Shown one piece after another: positions 54,116 to 62,429 of a stretch of DNA of 64,000 nt; within the stretch, counting starts at the first letter, position 1, and every line of letters begins with the position of its first letter. The stretch lies in the NCBI RefSeq assembly GCF_002741945.1, contig NZ_MDVN01000024.1:186001-250000 (forward strand), written 5' to 3'. A model generated the notes under the pieces. The model had not been told where the DNA came from and made no database searches. It saw only the letters and a program-made list of their open reading frames with translations. Made by a program: the position numbers and the translations under genes. The DNA is from Gaetbulibacter sp. 4G1. Its GTDB lineage: Bacteria > Bacteroidota > Bacteroidia > Flavobacteriales > Flavobacteriaceae.

Positions 54116-54143
54116 TCGTCATACTGAACTTGTTTCAGTATCA
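54116..54143. repeat. REP-like palindrome between hisF and hisI(E)
   Basis: ATACTGAA (54121-54128) pairs with TTCAGTAT (54134-54141) around CTTGT, directly after the hisF stop. This CTGAACTTGTTTCAG form is one that I recall as a frequent intergenic repeat in flavobacteria. It could form an mRNA hairpin inside the operon and adjust hisIE expression. Confidence 0.5.
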
Positions 54144-54159
54144 CATAATGAATTAGATT

Positions 54160-54753
54160 ATGAAAATACAATATGATTTAAACGGACTAGTTCCTGCAAT
54201 AATACAAGATGCCACAACTAAAAACGTGCTAATGTTAGGCTATATGAATGAAGAGGCTTATCAAAAAACTCTCGAAACTAAAAAAGTTACTTTTTTTAGT
54301 AGAAGTAAGCAACGTTTGTGGACAAAAGGAGAAGAAAGTGGTAATTTTTTAAACCTTGTAGATATTAAAAATGATTGTGATAACGACTCGCTTTTAGTTC
54401 AAGTAAACCCAGAGGGGGCAACGTGTCATAAAGGAACAGATACCTGCTGGAAAGAAGAAAACACGCCAAATTATAGTTTCTTTTCAACCTTAGAAAATGT
54501 GATTTCAGAACGTGTTGCTAACAAAGACACTAATAAATCATATGTCGCAAGTTTATTTTCTAAAGGTATTAATAAGATTGCGCAGAAAGTAGGTGAGGAG
54601 GCTGTAGAAACAGTCATTGAAGCTATGGATAATAACGATGAGTTGTTTTTATATGAGTCAGCAGATTTACTCTTTCACTATCTCATGCTGTTACAAGCCA
54701 AAGGTTTTACTTTAAAGGATATTGAAACAGAATTAAAAAGTAGACATAAATAA
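54160..54753 (+). CDS. hisIE: Bifunctional phosphoribosyl-AMP cyclohydrolase / phosphoribosyl-ATP pyrophosphatase
   Basis: 197 residues. The N-terminal HisI domain has LVPAIIQDATTKNVLMLGYMNEEA near residue 7, FFSRSKQRLWTKGEESG near residue 45 and Zn-binding cysteines in NDCDNDSLL and GATCHKGTDTCW near residues 70-97. The C-terminal HisE domain (from about 108) has KIAQKVGEEAVETVIEA near residue 148 and YESADLLFHYLMLL. It carries out the second and third steps of the pathway. It closes the operon, so all steps of histidine synthesis are encoded by these eight genes. Confidence 0.96.
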   Translation: MKIQYDLNGLVPAIIQDATTKNVLMLGYMNEEAYQKTLETKKVTFFSRSKQRLWTKGEESGNFLNLVDIKNDCDNDSLLVQVNPEGATCHKGTDTCWKEENTPNYSFFSTLENVISERVANKDTNKSYVASLFSKGINKIAQKVGEEAVETVIEAMDNNDELFLYESADLLFHYLMLLQAKGFTLKDIETELKSRHK

Positions 54754-54786
54754 AAGAGGTATTAATCTGGTTAGAAATAATACCTC
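54752..54786 (-). terminator. Terminator for the leftward gene at 54812, facing the his operon end
   Basis: GAGGTATTA (54756-54764) and TAATACCTC (54778-54786) form a perfect 9-bp stem. On the minus strand the stem is followed by TTTT (complement of 54752-54755), so it should terminate the leftward transcript. On the plus strand no T-run follows, though the stem may still cap the his transcript. Confidence 0.6.
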
Positions 54787-54811
54787 CTAGTAATTGGTTG
54801 ATTGAAATATT

Positions 54812-55231
54812 TTATGAAATCCACCCTTTACTAATTGAGTTTTTAGAAAACCAAATTAGGAATAAGCAAACAACAATAATCATTATTGGCATAACCATGC
54901 TAGGTATATCGACATTCATAAATAAGTAAATATGTTGAATAATAGCACTTAGTCCAGAAAGTACAAATAAAATATAAGCCATTTTTTTTCTTAAAAGTAA
55001 GGCAATACATCCTAAAGCACCAGCAAAAACTGCAATTGCAAAAGCAGCTGTATACCATGTAGGGTGCTCAACTAGAAACTCTGCTTGCTGTTCTTCGGGT
55101 AATGCTGCAATCATTTCATCAGTTGCATAAGCCCTTGCTAAATATGCCATAACACCCATACCGTTCCAAATTAGAGCTAATACACTCACAACCCAGAACC
55201 AAACAGGTGGTTTTGTAGAAGAATTTGTCAT
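54812..55231 (-). CDS. Small polytopic membrane protein of unknown function
   Basis: 139 residues. Four predicted transmembrane helices lie near 9-28, 57-78, 83-103 and 112-130. Between the first two is a polar stretch (ARAYATDEMIAALPEEQQAEFLVEHPTWYT), presumably outside. No family is recognised with certainty. It is transcribed leftward as a single gene with a terminator after it and a 202-bp gene-free upstream region in which I see nothing notable. Confidence 0.72.
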   Translation of the reverse strand: MTNSSTKPPVWFWVVSVLALIWNGMGVMAYLARAYATDEMIAALPEEQQAEFLVEHPTWYTAAFAIAVFAGALGCIALLLRKKMAYILFVLSGLSAIIQHIYLFMNVDIPSMVMPIMIIVVCLFLIWFSKNSISKGWIS

Positions 55232-55433
55232 AATTATTTGTTTTTAGTTAGTTAATAATTGATTACAATGTATAAATTTTTTGTTACAAATAATAAAAAT
55301 CAAAGATTTTCACCTCTGCATTAAGACAAATTATGAAGAACTAGTTATAATTTATTACTGCTCACAATACTTTTAACCTATTACTATTATTATTGTACTG
55401 TACTTTTTTCCAACCTTATTATATCTTTGATAC

Positions 55434-56000
55434 CTAATAATCCATTTCTATCAACTCGCCATTTAGCTTATAAGAGAAAGTAAACGTAGTACCGCCATTT
55501 TTTGGCTCTAACATTATTACATACTGCGCTTTATTGATATCTCCATTGTCTGGAAAGTTTATAAATGCCATATTTAGCTTTGGGCTTTCAATATTTTTTT
55601 CATTTTTTAATTGTTCAATAGCTTTTTCTGCTAACTCACCCAGTCTTTTTAAATTAATTTGCTCATTTAATTGAAACATGAAATCTGCAGCTTTACTGCC
55701 TTCAGATATTTCAAGAGTAACTTCAGATATTTGTTTCCAAGCTCCTTGAAAATGGCTCCATTCTTCCATTTTCAAAGATTCTGGCGCATCAGTTACAGTA
55801 ATACCTAAAATATTCCCCATAGGATCTGCATTGGTAATTGTTAAATTTGTATAATAAGCATCATCACCAAACTTGCTTTTTATATTTTCCTCTATGGTTG
55901 AGAATCCTTTTGCATTGGCTGGTTGTTTACTTGTTCCGCCACCACAAGCCATTAATGTTGTTATTGTAATTGCTACTAGTGTAAATTTTAATGTTTTCAT
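55434..56000 (-). CDS. Putative lipoprotein of unknown function
   Basis: 188 residues. The signal peptide (LVAITITTLMACGGG) has a lipobox cysteine near residue 19, so it is likely lipid-anchored in the envelope. The mature part is mixed alpha/beta (IEENIKSKFGDDAYYTNLTI near residue 36, YVIMLEPKNGGTTFTFSYKL near the end). No family is named. It follows the disrupted small membrane gene (56024-56236) by 23 bp on the same strand and could be co-transcribed with it. Confidence 0.75.
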   Translation of the reverse strand: MKTLKFTLVAITITTLMACGGGTSKQPANAKGFSTIEENIKSKFGDDAYYTNLTITNADPMGNILGITVTDAPESLKMEEWSHFQGAWKQISEVTLEISEGSKAADFMFQLNEQINLKRLGELAEKAIEQLKNEKNIESPKLNMAFINFPDNGDINKAQYVIMLEPKNGGTTFTFSYKLNGELIEMDY

Positions 56001-56023
56001 CTTTTTGTTTTATTTATTTGTGT

Positions 56024-56236
56024 TTATTCATCATTGTAACTTCCATAAAAGAAAAACAAAGCGCCTCCTCCAAGTATTAGCAAAATTCGTATAATCCAAC
56101 CTATAGCATTACCCCAAATATCTATCCAAGCAAGTAATCGTAAATTATAATTGAAAATTGAGAGTACTGCAGATAAGATACCCATAGCGGCTAGTACTAA
56201 TCCGCCTTTTCCTAGTTTTGATTAAATTTCTTCCAT
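56024..56236 (-). pseudogene. Small membrane protein gene with an in-frame stop at codon 5
   Basis: ATG at 56236 reads MEEI, then TAA at 56222-56224, then continues in the same frame for 65 codons to the stop at 56024-56026. The downstream reading frame encodes a credible two-helix membrane protein: SKLGKGGLVLAAMGILSAVLS, then NYNLRLLAWIDIWGNAIGW and an LLILGGGALFFFYG end. A single base change would restore 70 codons. Translation may instead begin at the internal ATG at 56185, giving 53 residues including only part of the first helix. A sequencing error is also possible. Confidence 0.55.
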
Positions 56237-56291
56237 GTTTTTAATTTTGCGGGTTAAACTAATGCCCTTTTTTTTTCAAAAAAAACAAAAA

Positions 56292-56474
56292 GTAATAAGT
56301 GCGATATATAGAAGATAGGTGGTATAATAATCGTGGGGTTTTATCCAAAACAGCCTATAATCTATTAAAACTGGTTAGGAAACTACTTTTTTTAGATTAG
56401 TATCTGAAAATTGTAAAATATGCACTTATTACATAAAATGGTCAGTTGTTAGCATATATAATCGCTTATTACAT
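56292..56474. repeat. Repeats GTAATAAGTGC / GCACTTATTAC and CTTATTACAT upstream of the OmpA-like gene
   Basis: GTAATAAGTGC (56292-56302) has an exact inverted partner GCACTTATTAC (56422-56432). CTTATTACAT occurs at 56425-56434 and again at 56465-56474, exactly 40 bp apart. All lie in the 299-bp gap between the broken membrane gene and the OmpA-like gene. They could be protein binding sites. The gap holds no other gene that I can see. Confidence 0.4.
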
Positions 56475-56535
56475 TGTAAATTGAATTGTATTGGTATATA
56501 CATTTCTTTGCTGATTAATTTTAAACAGTAAAACA

Positions 56536-57750
56536 ATGAAATATCACTACAAACTTTTAATTACTCTATTTTTTGCAATTAATATTCAATTGCTTTCCTC
56601 TCAAAATGAAGCTAATCCTTGGGCTATAGAGATTGGTGCTAATGCAATCGATGTATATCCAGTTGGCGAGAGTACTCCACATGGCAATTATTTTGATGAA
56701 TTCTTTAATCTAAACGATCATTGGAATTTTGGAACTTATGTAGCTATAACTAGAAGTTTAACAGACAGAATTTCTTTAACAGCTAAAGGGTCGGTAAATG
56801 AAATTAGTAAATGGGGAGATTTAGGAAAAGTTGATGAAAGCATTCTAGTGGATAATTTAAAATATTATGGATTAGATGCTATGGTAAACTTCAAAATTTT
56901 AAAAGATACTAAGTTAAAACCTTTTATTTCAATTGGAGGAGGATATACATGGATAGAAGAAGGCCTATACAATACATTTTCTAATAGAAATGGTATAAAA
57001 AACTTAGTAGGAGCAGGAACAGTAAATGGAGCTATCGGTGTTAAATATGATATAACTAACCAGTTTGGTTTAAATTTTCAAACTACTTATAAACATGCTT
57101 TTAAAGATTATTTAACCAAGCATTGGCAGCATAGTTTGGGTGTAAGTTTTAATCTTGGAAAGCAAGAAAAAGAACAGATTTCTGAAAATGCAGATTTAGA
57201 TACAGATGGCGATGGTATAATTGATGCATATGACCTTTGTCCAAAAACTTATGGATCAAAAACATTTGCTGGTTGTCCAGATACGGATAACGATGGTGTG
57301 CCAGATAGTATAGATAAATGTCCTAACGTTAAAGGAGGAGATAGAGGTTGCCCACAAAAAGAAACACAAATAGTACAAAACACAGCACAACCATCTAAAG
57401 TCATCACTAATACCAGTAAAGTGGTATACTTTAATTCAAATAGTAGCACATTAGGTGCAGAAGCAAAATCTATTTTAAATGAAATAGTAAAAATTTCTAA
57501 AGGTGGAGGACAATATAAAATACAAATTAATGCTCATACAGACAGTGATGGTAGTAACCAATTTAATAACAAGCTATCGATTGATAGAGCTAATAATGTA
57601 AAGCAATATTTACTTTCTAAACAATTATCGAGTAATAACATAAGTGTAAACAATTATGGAGAAACACAACCCGTCTCTGATAACAATACAAACCTAGGAA
57701 AAGCCTTAAACAGGAGAGCCAAGGTTATTATAAAAGTTGTCTCTAATTAG
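56536..57750 (+). CDS. OmpA family outer membrane protein with thrombospondin type 3 repeats
   Basis: 404 residues. The signal peptide (LLITLFFAINIQLLSSQ) is cleaved near residue 23. An N-terminal eight-stranded-type barrel spans about 25-210 (FGTYVAITRSLTDRISLTAKG, FKILKDTKLKPFISIGGGYTW). Calcium-binding type 3 repeats DTDGDGIIDAYDLCP and DTDNDGVPDSIDKCPN lie near 220-265. The C-terminal OmpA domain (about 295-404) binds peptidoglycan: VVYFNSNSSTLGAEAK, INAHTDSDGSNQFNNKLSIDRA and NRRAKVII. It links outer membrane and cell wall. It ends in a clear terminator. Confidence 0.92.
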   Translation: MKYHYKLLITLFFAINIQLLSSQNEANPWAIEIGANAIDVYPVGESTPHGNYFDEFFNLNDHWNFGTYVAITRSLTDRISLTAKGSVNEISKWGDLGKVDESILVDNLKYYGLDAMVNFKILKDTKLKPFISIGGGYTWIEEGLYNTFSNRNGIKNLVGAGTVNGAIGVKYDITNQFGLNFQTTYKHAFKDYLTKHWQHSLGVSFNLGKQEKEQISENADLDTDGDGIIDAYDLCPKTYGSKTFAGCPDTDNDGVPDSIDKCPNVKGGDRGCPQKETQIVQNTAQPSKVITNTSKVVYFNSNSSTLGAEAKSILNEIVKISKGGGQYKIQINAHTDSDGSNQFNNKLSIDRANNVKQYLLSKQLSSNNISVNNYGETQPVSDNNTNLGKALNRRAKVIIKVVSN

Positions 57751-57774
57751 ATAACTGAGTTTGATTTTTTTTTT

Positions 57775-57808
57775 AATGGTGCTTGCAAATATGTGGGCAC
57801 CATTTTTT
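57775..57808 (+). terminator. Rho-independent terminator after the OmpA-like gene
   Basis: AATGGTGC (57775-57782) pairs perfectly with GCACCATT (57797-57804), with a 14-nt loop and a T-run to 57808. Poly-T precedes the stem as well. Confidence 0.75.
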
Positions 57809-57815
57809 GTAAACT

Positions 57816-57839
57816 TAATTAAGAATATATTCTTAATTA
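57816..57839. promoter_or_regulatory. Perfect 24-bp palindrome in the promoter of the TruA-like gene (putative operator)
   Basis: Two inverted half-sites of TAATTAAGAATA meet at 57827/57828 with no spacer, giving 12 bp of exact dyad symmetry. The palindrome ends directly at the -7 box (57840-57847), so it fills the -33 to -7 spacer. A dimeric regulator is the likeliest reader. It is also compatible with a stem, but no T-run follows. Confidence 0.55.
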
Positions 57840-57847
57840 TATTTTTG
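57840..57847 (+). promoter_or_regulatory. -7 box of the TruA-like gene
   Basis: TATTTTTG, a full TAnnTTTG match abutting the palindrome, lies 45 bp before the ATG at 57893. Confidence 0.55.
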
Positions 57848-57892
57848 TACAAATAATAAAAGGATGTATTTTCACTTCTGTAAAATAGAATA

Positions 57893-58669
57893 ATGAAGAA
57901 ATATTTTTACGTCATTACTGTTCAATATTTGGGGTATCGTTTTCATGGTTGGCAAAAACAACCAGATGTTAAAACATTACATTTAATGGTAGACAGAACC
58001 TTAAACTATATCTTAGAAGGAAAACGTTTTAAAAGCTTAAGTTCTGGGCGAACCGATGCTATGGTGTCAGCAGAGTGTGCTGCTTTTGAGCTTTTTTTAT
58101 TTGAACCTATTACAGACGAGACTGCTTTTTTAGAATTATTCAATTATAATTTACCTCAAGATATTCGAGCTTTGGATATTAGAGAAGTTGATGAAAAATT
58201 TAATATCATCAAACACTCAAAAATTAAAGAGTATTTATATTTATTTACTTTTGGCGAAAAATGCCATCCCTTTTGTGCGCCTATAATGACAACCATTTTA
58301 GATGATTTAGATATTGATAAAATGAAGCAAGGAGCAAAATTATTTGAAGGGGAGCATTACTTTAAATCGTATTGTTATAAAGCAACCAATAATGGTGTTT
58401 ATATGCGCGAAATATTGACTTGCGAGTTGGTAGAAAACACCATTTACAACGCGAATTACTTTCCAAAGAAAACATATATATTACGAGTAAGAGGTAAAGG
58501 TTTTATGCGAAACCAAATTAGATTAATGATGGGAGCACTGATAGACCTGGGTAAAGGGAAGTTAACTACGGAATATATAAAAAGAAGTTTGCTAGCTGAT
58601 AGCGCTATAAAAATGGATTATATAGCTCCAGCTTCGGGCTTAATTCTTAACAAAATTGAGTTTGAATAA
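57893..58669 (+). CDS. TruA-family tRNA pseudouridine synthase, divergent
   Basis: 258 residues. The TruA fold is recognised from VQYLGYRFHGWQKQP near residue 10, the catalytic-loop SSGRTDAMVSAE near residue 52 with the catalytic Asp of GRTDA, YLYLFTFGEKCHP near residue 115 and RVRGKGFMRNQIRLMMGALIDLGKG near residue 203. In canonical TruA the loop reads GRTDAGVHA, whereas here it is GRTDAMVSA, so the usual Gly and His positions differ. It may be a paralogue with another tRNA or mRNA target. It stands alone under the palindrome promoter. Confidence 0.82.
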   Translation: MKKYFYVITVQYLGYRFHGWQKQPDVKTLHLMVDRTLNYILEGKRFKSLSSGRTDAMVSAECAAFELFLFEPITDETAFLELFNYNLPQDIRALDIREVDEKFNIIKHSKIKEYLYLFTFGEKCHPFCAPIMTTILDDLDIDKMKQGAKLFEGEHYFKSYCYKATNNGVYMREILTCELVENTIYNANYFPKKTYILRVRGKGFMRNQIRLMMGALIDLGKGKLTTEYIKRSLLADSAIKMDYIAPASGLILNKIEFE

Positions 58670-58706
58670 TTCATAAGCTTTTGTAACTTGAAAAAAATTA
58701 AATTTT

Positions 58707-59387
58707 ATGAGTATTGCTATACCAAAAAGCGCCTTAGATTTCTTTAAGAAGTTAGAAAAAAATAATAATCGAGATTGGTTTAACGAAAACAAACCAGAAT
58801 TCAAAGCCATAGAGGCTGAGATAAAAAAAGTCTACAATTCAGTTTTAGAAAATTTAAATGAACATGATGAAATAGATAAACTAAAAATGTTTAGAATATA
58901 TCGAGATGTTCGTTTTTCAAAAAACAAACTACCATATAAAACACACTTTGGAGGCTCTTTCCATAGAACAAAGCCTAGGTTAAGAGGTGGCTATTATTTA
59001 CATCTACAGCCCAATAATGAAAGTTTTATTGCTACGGGTTTTTGGGAACCTGCAAAAGAAGATTTATTGCGTATTAGAAAAGAATTAGAAATGGACGACA
59101 GTGATATTCGTAGTATTATCAATAACAAAAAATTTAAAAGTATTTGGGGAGATTTTGTTGGAGATGAAGTTAAAACGGCTCCTAAAGGCTTTAGTAAAGA
59201 ACATAAAGCCATCGATTTAATAAGGAAAAAACAATACATTTTTGTTAAAAAATATACTGATAAAGAAGTTTTAGATACTAACTTTTTAAATGGTGTAAAT
59301 ACGGCATTTAAAGCCATTCGCCCATATTTTGATTATATGAGTGATGTATTAACTACAGATTTAAATGGAGTTTCTCTAATAGATTAA
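58707..59387 (+). CDS. DUF2461 family protein
   Basis: 226 residues. It matches the DUF2461 pattern: LDFFKKLEKNNNRDWFNENK near residue 8, MFRIYRDVRFSKNKLPYKTHFG near residue 62 and HLQPNNESFIATGFWEP near residue 100. No catalytic role is established for this family. It follows the TruA-like gene by 37 bp and ends convergently with the 59384-59800 gene, sharing the tetranucleotide TTAA. Confidence 0.86.
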   Translation: MSIAIPKSALDFFKKLEKNNNRDWFNENKPEFKAIEAEIKKVYNSVLENLNEHDEIDKLKMFRIYRDVRFSKNKLPYKTHFGGSFHRTKPRLRGGYYLHLQPNNESFIATGFWEPAKEDLLRIRKELEMDDSDIRSIINNKKFKSIWGDFVGDEVKTAPKGFSKEHKAIDLIRKKQYIFVKKYTDKEVLDTNFLNGVNTAFKAIRPYFDYMSDVLTTDLNGVSLID

Positions 59388-59800
59388 ACTGCAGTCAATA
59401 ATTCTGATTTTTCAAAAAGTTGAATATTGCTAAGCAATCGCTCTTTTACAATATTCATCATACGTTTATTTAATGCTGAAGAATTTTCAATATATATTAA
59501 ATATTCGTCAACAGCAAAAAGCCCAATAATCATTCCTTTTATTGAGTTTCTAAACTTCATATCTTTTTGAATAGCATTTTCAATATAATCCATGCGCTTT
59601 TGTAGCGATAAATCATAAAAAACTGATTTATGCTTAACTACATAGTTTTTAAAAACTTCAATAAGTAATTCGTTTTGTAGCTTAATAACTGGTCGCAATA
59701 CTAAATTTTGGAAACGTTCGTCTGCACTCATATCGTCATTAATAGTTGCAGTTGCAATTTCAGGACGAATACTTTTTAAATTTGATTGTCTTGAGTTCAT
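59384..59800 (-). CDS. Helical protein of unknown function
   Basis: 138 residues. Predicted almost entirely alpha-helical, with no membrane segment or signal peptide. The centre carries KHKSVFYDLSLQKRMDYI and IKGMIIGLFAVDEYLIYIEN, giving a compact helical bundle. It begins with a polar stretch (SRQSNLKSIRPEIATATIND). I do not recognise the family. It is a single gene leftward, convergent with the DUF2461 gene with the two stop codons overlapping, and divergent from the DUF72 gene. Confidence 0.72.
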   Translation of the reverse strand: MNSRQSNLKSIRPEIATATINDDMSADERFQNLVLRPVIKLQNELLIEVFKNYVVKHKSVFYDLSLQKRMDYIENAIQKDMKFRNSIKGMIIGLFAVDEYLIYIENSSALNKRMMNIVKERLLSNIQLFEKSELLTAV

Positions 59801-59919
59801 GAATTTGAGTTTTAATAAAAATATAGATTATTAAAGCTTGCAAAGTTTTGATAAGTATTAATTATCAACGAGGTTATTAACATTAAAGATTTTTTTATAT
59901 TTATCTCAAAACATTTATA

Positions 59920-60807
59920 ATGAAATTTGGAAGTGTAGACAATCCTGAAGATATCGACTTTATATTACCAAAAGACCACTCAGACACAAAGCGTGTATTG
60001 AATATAGTTAAGGATGATAATATACCTGAAATTTATGTAGGTTGTGCCAAATGGAATAGGGCAGACCTTAAGGGCTTTTATCCAAGAGGTACTAAAGATG
60101 AATTAGGTTATTATTCAACTCAATTTAATTCCATTGAGCTAAACGCAACATTTTACAGAATTTTTCCTGCAGAACAATTTGCAACATGGTATGATAAAAC
60201 ACCAAGCGGTTTTAAATTCTTTCCTAAATTAAATCAAGAGATTAGTCACTGGAAAAGATTAAATGAAACTAATGAAGTTGTTGAAAATTATCTATATAAT
60301 GCCTCTAACCTAAAAGAAAAATTAGGAACTATTTTTTTGCAAATGCATAGTAATTTTGCTCCAAAAGATTTTAATAGAGTTGAAAAATTTGTTGAAAATT
60401 GGCCAAAAGAAATCCCATTAGCTATTGAGTTTAGACACACTAATTGGTATAATGATGATGCTGTGTCAAAAGATTTGTACCAACTTCTGGAAGTTAATAA
60501 TATATCTAATGTTATTGTAGATACAGCTGGCAGACGAGATTTAATGCATATGCGATTAACAAATGCTACAGCGTTTGTCCGTTATGTTGGGGCAAACCAT
60601 CCTAGTGATTACTCTAGGCTTGACGATTGGGTTACGAGGTTAAAATTGTGGAAAGAGCAAGGCATTAAAGAAATAGATTTTTTTATTCATCAAAACATTG
60701 AAAAGGAATCACCATTATTATCGGCATATTTTATTAAAAAAATTAACTCAGAATTAGGCTATTCACTTATTGTTCCTAACGAAAATGATCAGCAACAATT
60801 ATTTTAA
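59920..60807 (+). CDS. DUF72 family protein
   Basis: 295 residues, a TIM-barrel-type family. Signatures are YVGCAKWNRADLKGFYPRG near residue 38, YYSTQFNSIELNATFYRIF near residue 65, WYDKTPSGFKFFPKLNQEISH near residue 88, PLAIEFRHTNWYND near residue 167 and FVRYVGANHPSDYSRLDDW near residue 215. The biochemical function of the family is not known to me. It ends before a hairpin that also lies in the leuC promoter region. Confidence 0.86.
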   Translation: MKFGSVDNPEDIDFILPKDHSDTKRVLNIVKDDNIPEIYVGCAKWNRADLKGFYPRGTKDELGYYSTQFNSIELNATFYRIFPAEQFATWYDKTPSGFKFFPKLNQEISHWKRLNETNEVVENYLYNASNLKEKLGTIFLQMHSNFAPKDFNRVEKFVENWPKEIPLAIEFRHTNWYNDDAVSKDLYQLLEVNNISNVIVDTAGRRDLMHMRLTNATAFVRYVGANHPSDYSRLDDWVTRLKLWKEQGIKEIDFFIHQNIEKESPLLSAYFIKKINSELGYSLIVPNENDQQQLF

Positions 60808-60936
60808 AATGCTCTTATTTTAAAATTATAAGCGATTTGAATATTCTATTGCAAAAAAATCAGTAAAAAGTATATTCTTTAATGATTTTATAAAAATTTA
60901 TTACGAATCTATCTTAGACATTAAAATATCTGCAAT

Positions 60937-60971
60937 AAAAAGGCAGTTTTCTTAAATTTGTCAGCCTTTTT
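60937..60971 (+). terminator. Terminator after the DUF72 gene, overlapping the leuC promoter
   Basis: AAAAAGGC (60937-60944) pairs with GCCTTTTT (60964-60971), a perfect 8-bp stem ending in T. The loop contains the -33 motif TTTG of the leuC promoter. Confidence 0.6.
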
Positions 60972-60987
60972 GGTTGAATTGTATTTG
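60957..60987 (+). promoter_or_regulatory. Putative leuC promoter
   Basis: TTTG (60957-60960), a 19-bp spacer, then TGTATTTG (60980-60987), seven of eight bases of TAnnTTTG. The ATG is 46 bp further on. I see no leader peptide with leucine codons between promoter and leuC, so attenuation is not evident. Confidence 0.5.
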
Positions 60988-61033
60988 GCCAATAATTATT
61001 CATATTAAGATAGAAATTAAATTATAAATATTT

Positions 61034-62428
61034 ATGAGCAAATCATTGTTTGACAAAGTATGGGATTCGCATGTTGTGAGACATATTGAAGATGGACCAG
61101 ATGTCTTTTTTATAGACCGTCACTTAATTCACGAAGTAACAAGCCCTGTAGCCTTTGTGGGTTTAAAAAGTAGAGGTTTAAGTGTGCTATACCCTGAGCG
61201 TACATTTGCTGTAGCTGACCATAACACTCCAACAATTAATCAACATTTACCAGTTCAAGATCCATTATCAGCAAATCAATTAAAAACATTAGAAGATAAT
61301 GCTAATGAATATGGTATAAGCCATTGGGGGTTAGGGCATCAAAATAATGGAATTGTACATGTTGTAGGTCCAGAAAACGGAATAACACTTCCAGGTGCTA
61401 CCATTGTTTGTGGTGATTCGCATACATCCACTCATGGCGCCTTTGGAGCTATTGCTTTTGGTATTGGCACTTCTGAGGTTGAAATGGTTTTAACTACACA
61501 GTGTATTATGCAGCCTAAGCCTAAGAAAATGCGTATTAACATAAATGGGCCATTAAGTAAAGGGGTTACTCCAAAAGATGTTGGTTTATATATTATTTCG
61601 CAATTAACAACTTCTGGTGCAACAGGATATTTTGTTGAATATGCTGGTGATGTTTTTGAAAATATGACTATGGAAGGGCGTATGACGGTTTGTAACTTAT
61701 CTATTGAAATGGGTGCTCGTGGAGGCATGATTGCTCCTGACGAAAAAACATTTGAATACATTAAAGGTCGAGCAATGACCCCAAAAGGTGCAGATTGGGA
61801 TAAGGCTATGGCTTACTGGAAAACTTTAAAAACTGATGAAGGTGCTATATTTGATAAGGAATTATCATTTAATGCTACCAATATTGAACCAATGATTACC
61901 TATGGTACAAACCCTGGAATGGGAATGGGGATTTCTAAAAATATTCCATCTGCGGAATCTGTTGAAGGCGGTAAGTCTACTTATGACAAATCTCTAGCTT
62001 ATATGGGATATGCAGAAAACGAGCAAATGATTGGAAAGAAAATCGATTATGTATTTATTGGTAGCTGTACTAATGGTAGAATTGAAGATTTTCGCGCTTT
62101 TGCATCTATTGTTAAAGGAAGACAAAAGGCTGATAACGTAACAGCATGGTTAGTTCCAGGTTCGCATGTTGTAGAAGAAAAGATTAAAGAAGAAGGTTTA
62201 CTAGATATTTTTGAAGATGCTGGTTTTGTTTTGAGAGAACCAGGATGTTCTGCTTGTTTAGCTATGAATGATGATAAAGTACCAGCTGGAAAATATGCAG
62301 TAAGTACATCAAATAGAAACTTTGAAGGCAGACAAGGTCCTGGGTCGAGAACATTATTAGCTAGTCCACTAGTCGCAGCCGCAGCTGCAGTAACTGGGGT
62401 AGTAACAGATCCAAGAGAATTACTTTAA
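61034..62428 (+). CDS. leuC: 3-isopropylmalate dehydratase large subunit
   Basis: 464 residues, aconitase superfamily. It shows [16 protein letters not shown] near residue 26, [21 protein letters not shown] near residue 125, the first cluster cysteine in [17 protein letters not shown] near residue 344, and the other two in [11 protein letters not shown] near residues 403-406, which bind the 4Fe-4S cluster. [14 protein letters not shown] closes the domain. With LeuD it isomerises 2- and 3-isopropylmalate. It begins the leucine operon. A 75-bp spacer with AGC-type repeats separates it from leuD. Confidence 0.96.
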   Translation: MSKSLFDKVWDSHVVRHIEDGPDVFFIDRHLIHEVTSPVAFVGLKSRGLSVLYPERTFAVADHNTPTINQHLPVQDPLSANQLKTLEDNANEYGISHWGLGHQNNGIVHVVGPENGITLPGATIVCGDSHTSTHGAFGAIAFGIGTSEVEMVLTTQCIMQPKPKKMRININGPLSKGVTPKDVGLYIISQLTTSGATGYFVEYAGDVFENMTMEGRMTVCNLSIEMGARGGMIAPDEKTFEYIKGRAMTPKGADWDKAMAYWKTLKTDEGAIFDKELSFNATNIEPMITYGTNPGMGMGISKNIPSAESVEGGKSTYDKSLAYMGYAENEQMIGKKIDYVFIGSCTNGRIEDFRAFASIVKGRQKADNVTAWLVPGSHVVEEKIKEEGLLDIFEDAGFVLREPGCSACLAMNDDKVPAGKYAVSTSNRNFEGRQGPGSRTLLASPLVAAAAAVTGVVTDPRELL

Positions 62429-62429
62429 A

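Noticed and set aside
57855-57890. Degenerate REP-like palindrome upstream of the TruA-like gene
   Set aside because: Only TTCT...AGAA-like pairing of four to five bases is present, which is expected by chance.
60808-60822. Four-codon ORF with two leucine codons as a leu leader peptide
   Set aside because: It is only four codons long, lies upstream of the leuC promoter, and has no pairing with the terminator that would make an attenuator.
61432-61761. 109-codon antisense ORF over leuC
   Set aside because: It is a shadow of the well-supported leuC frame.
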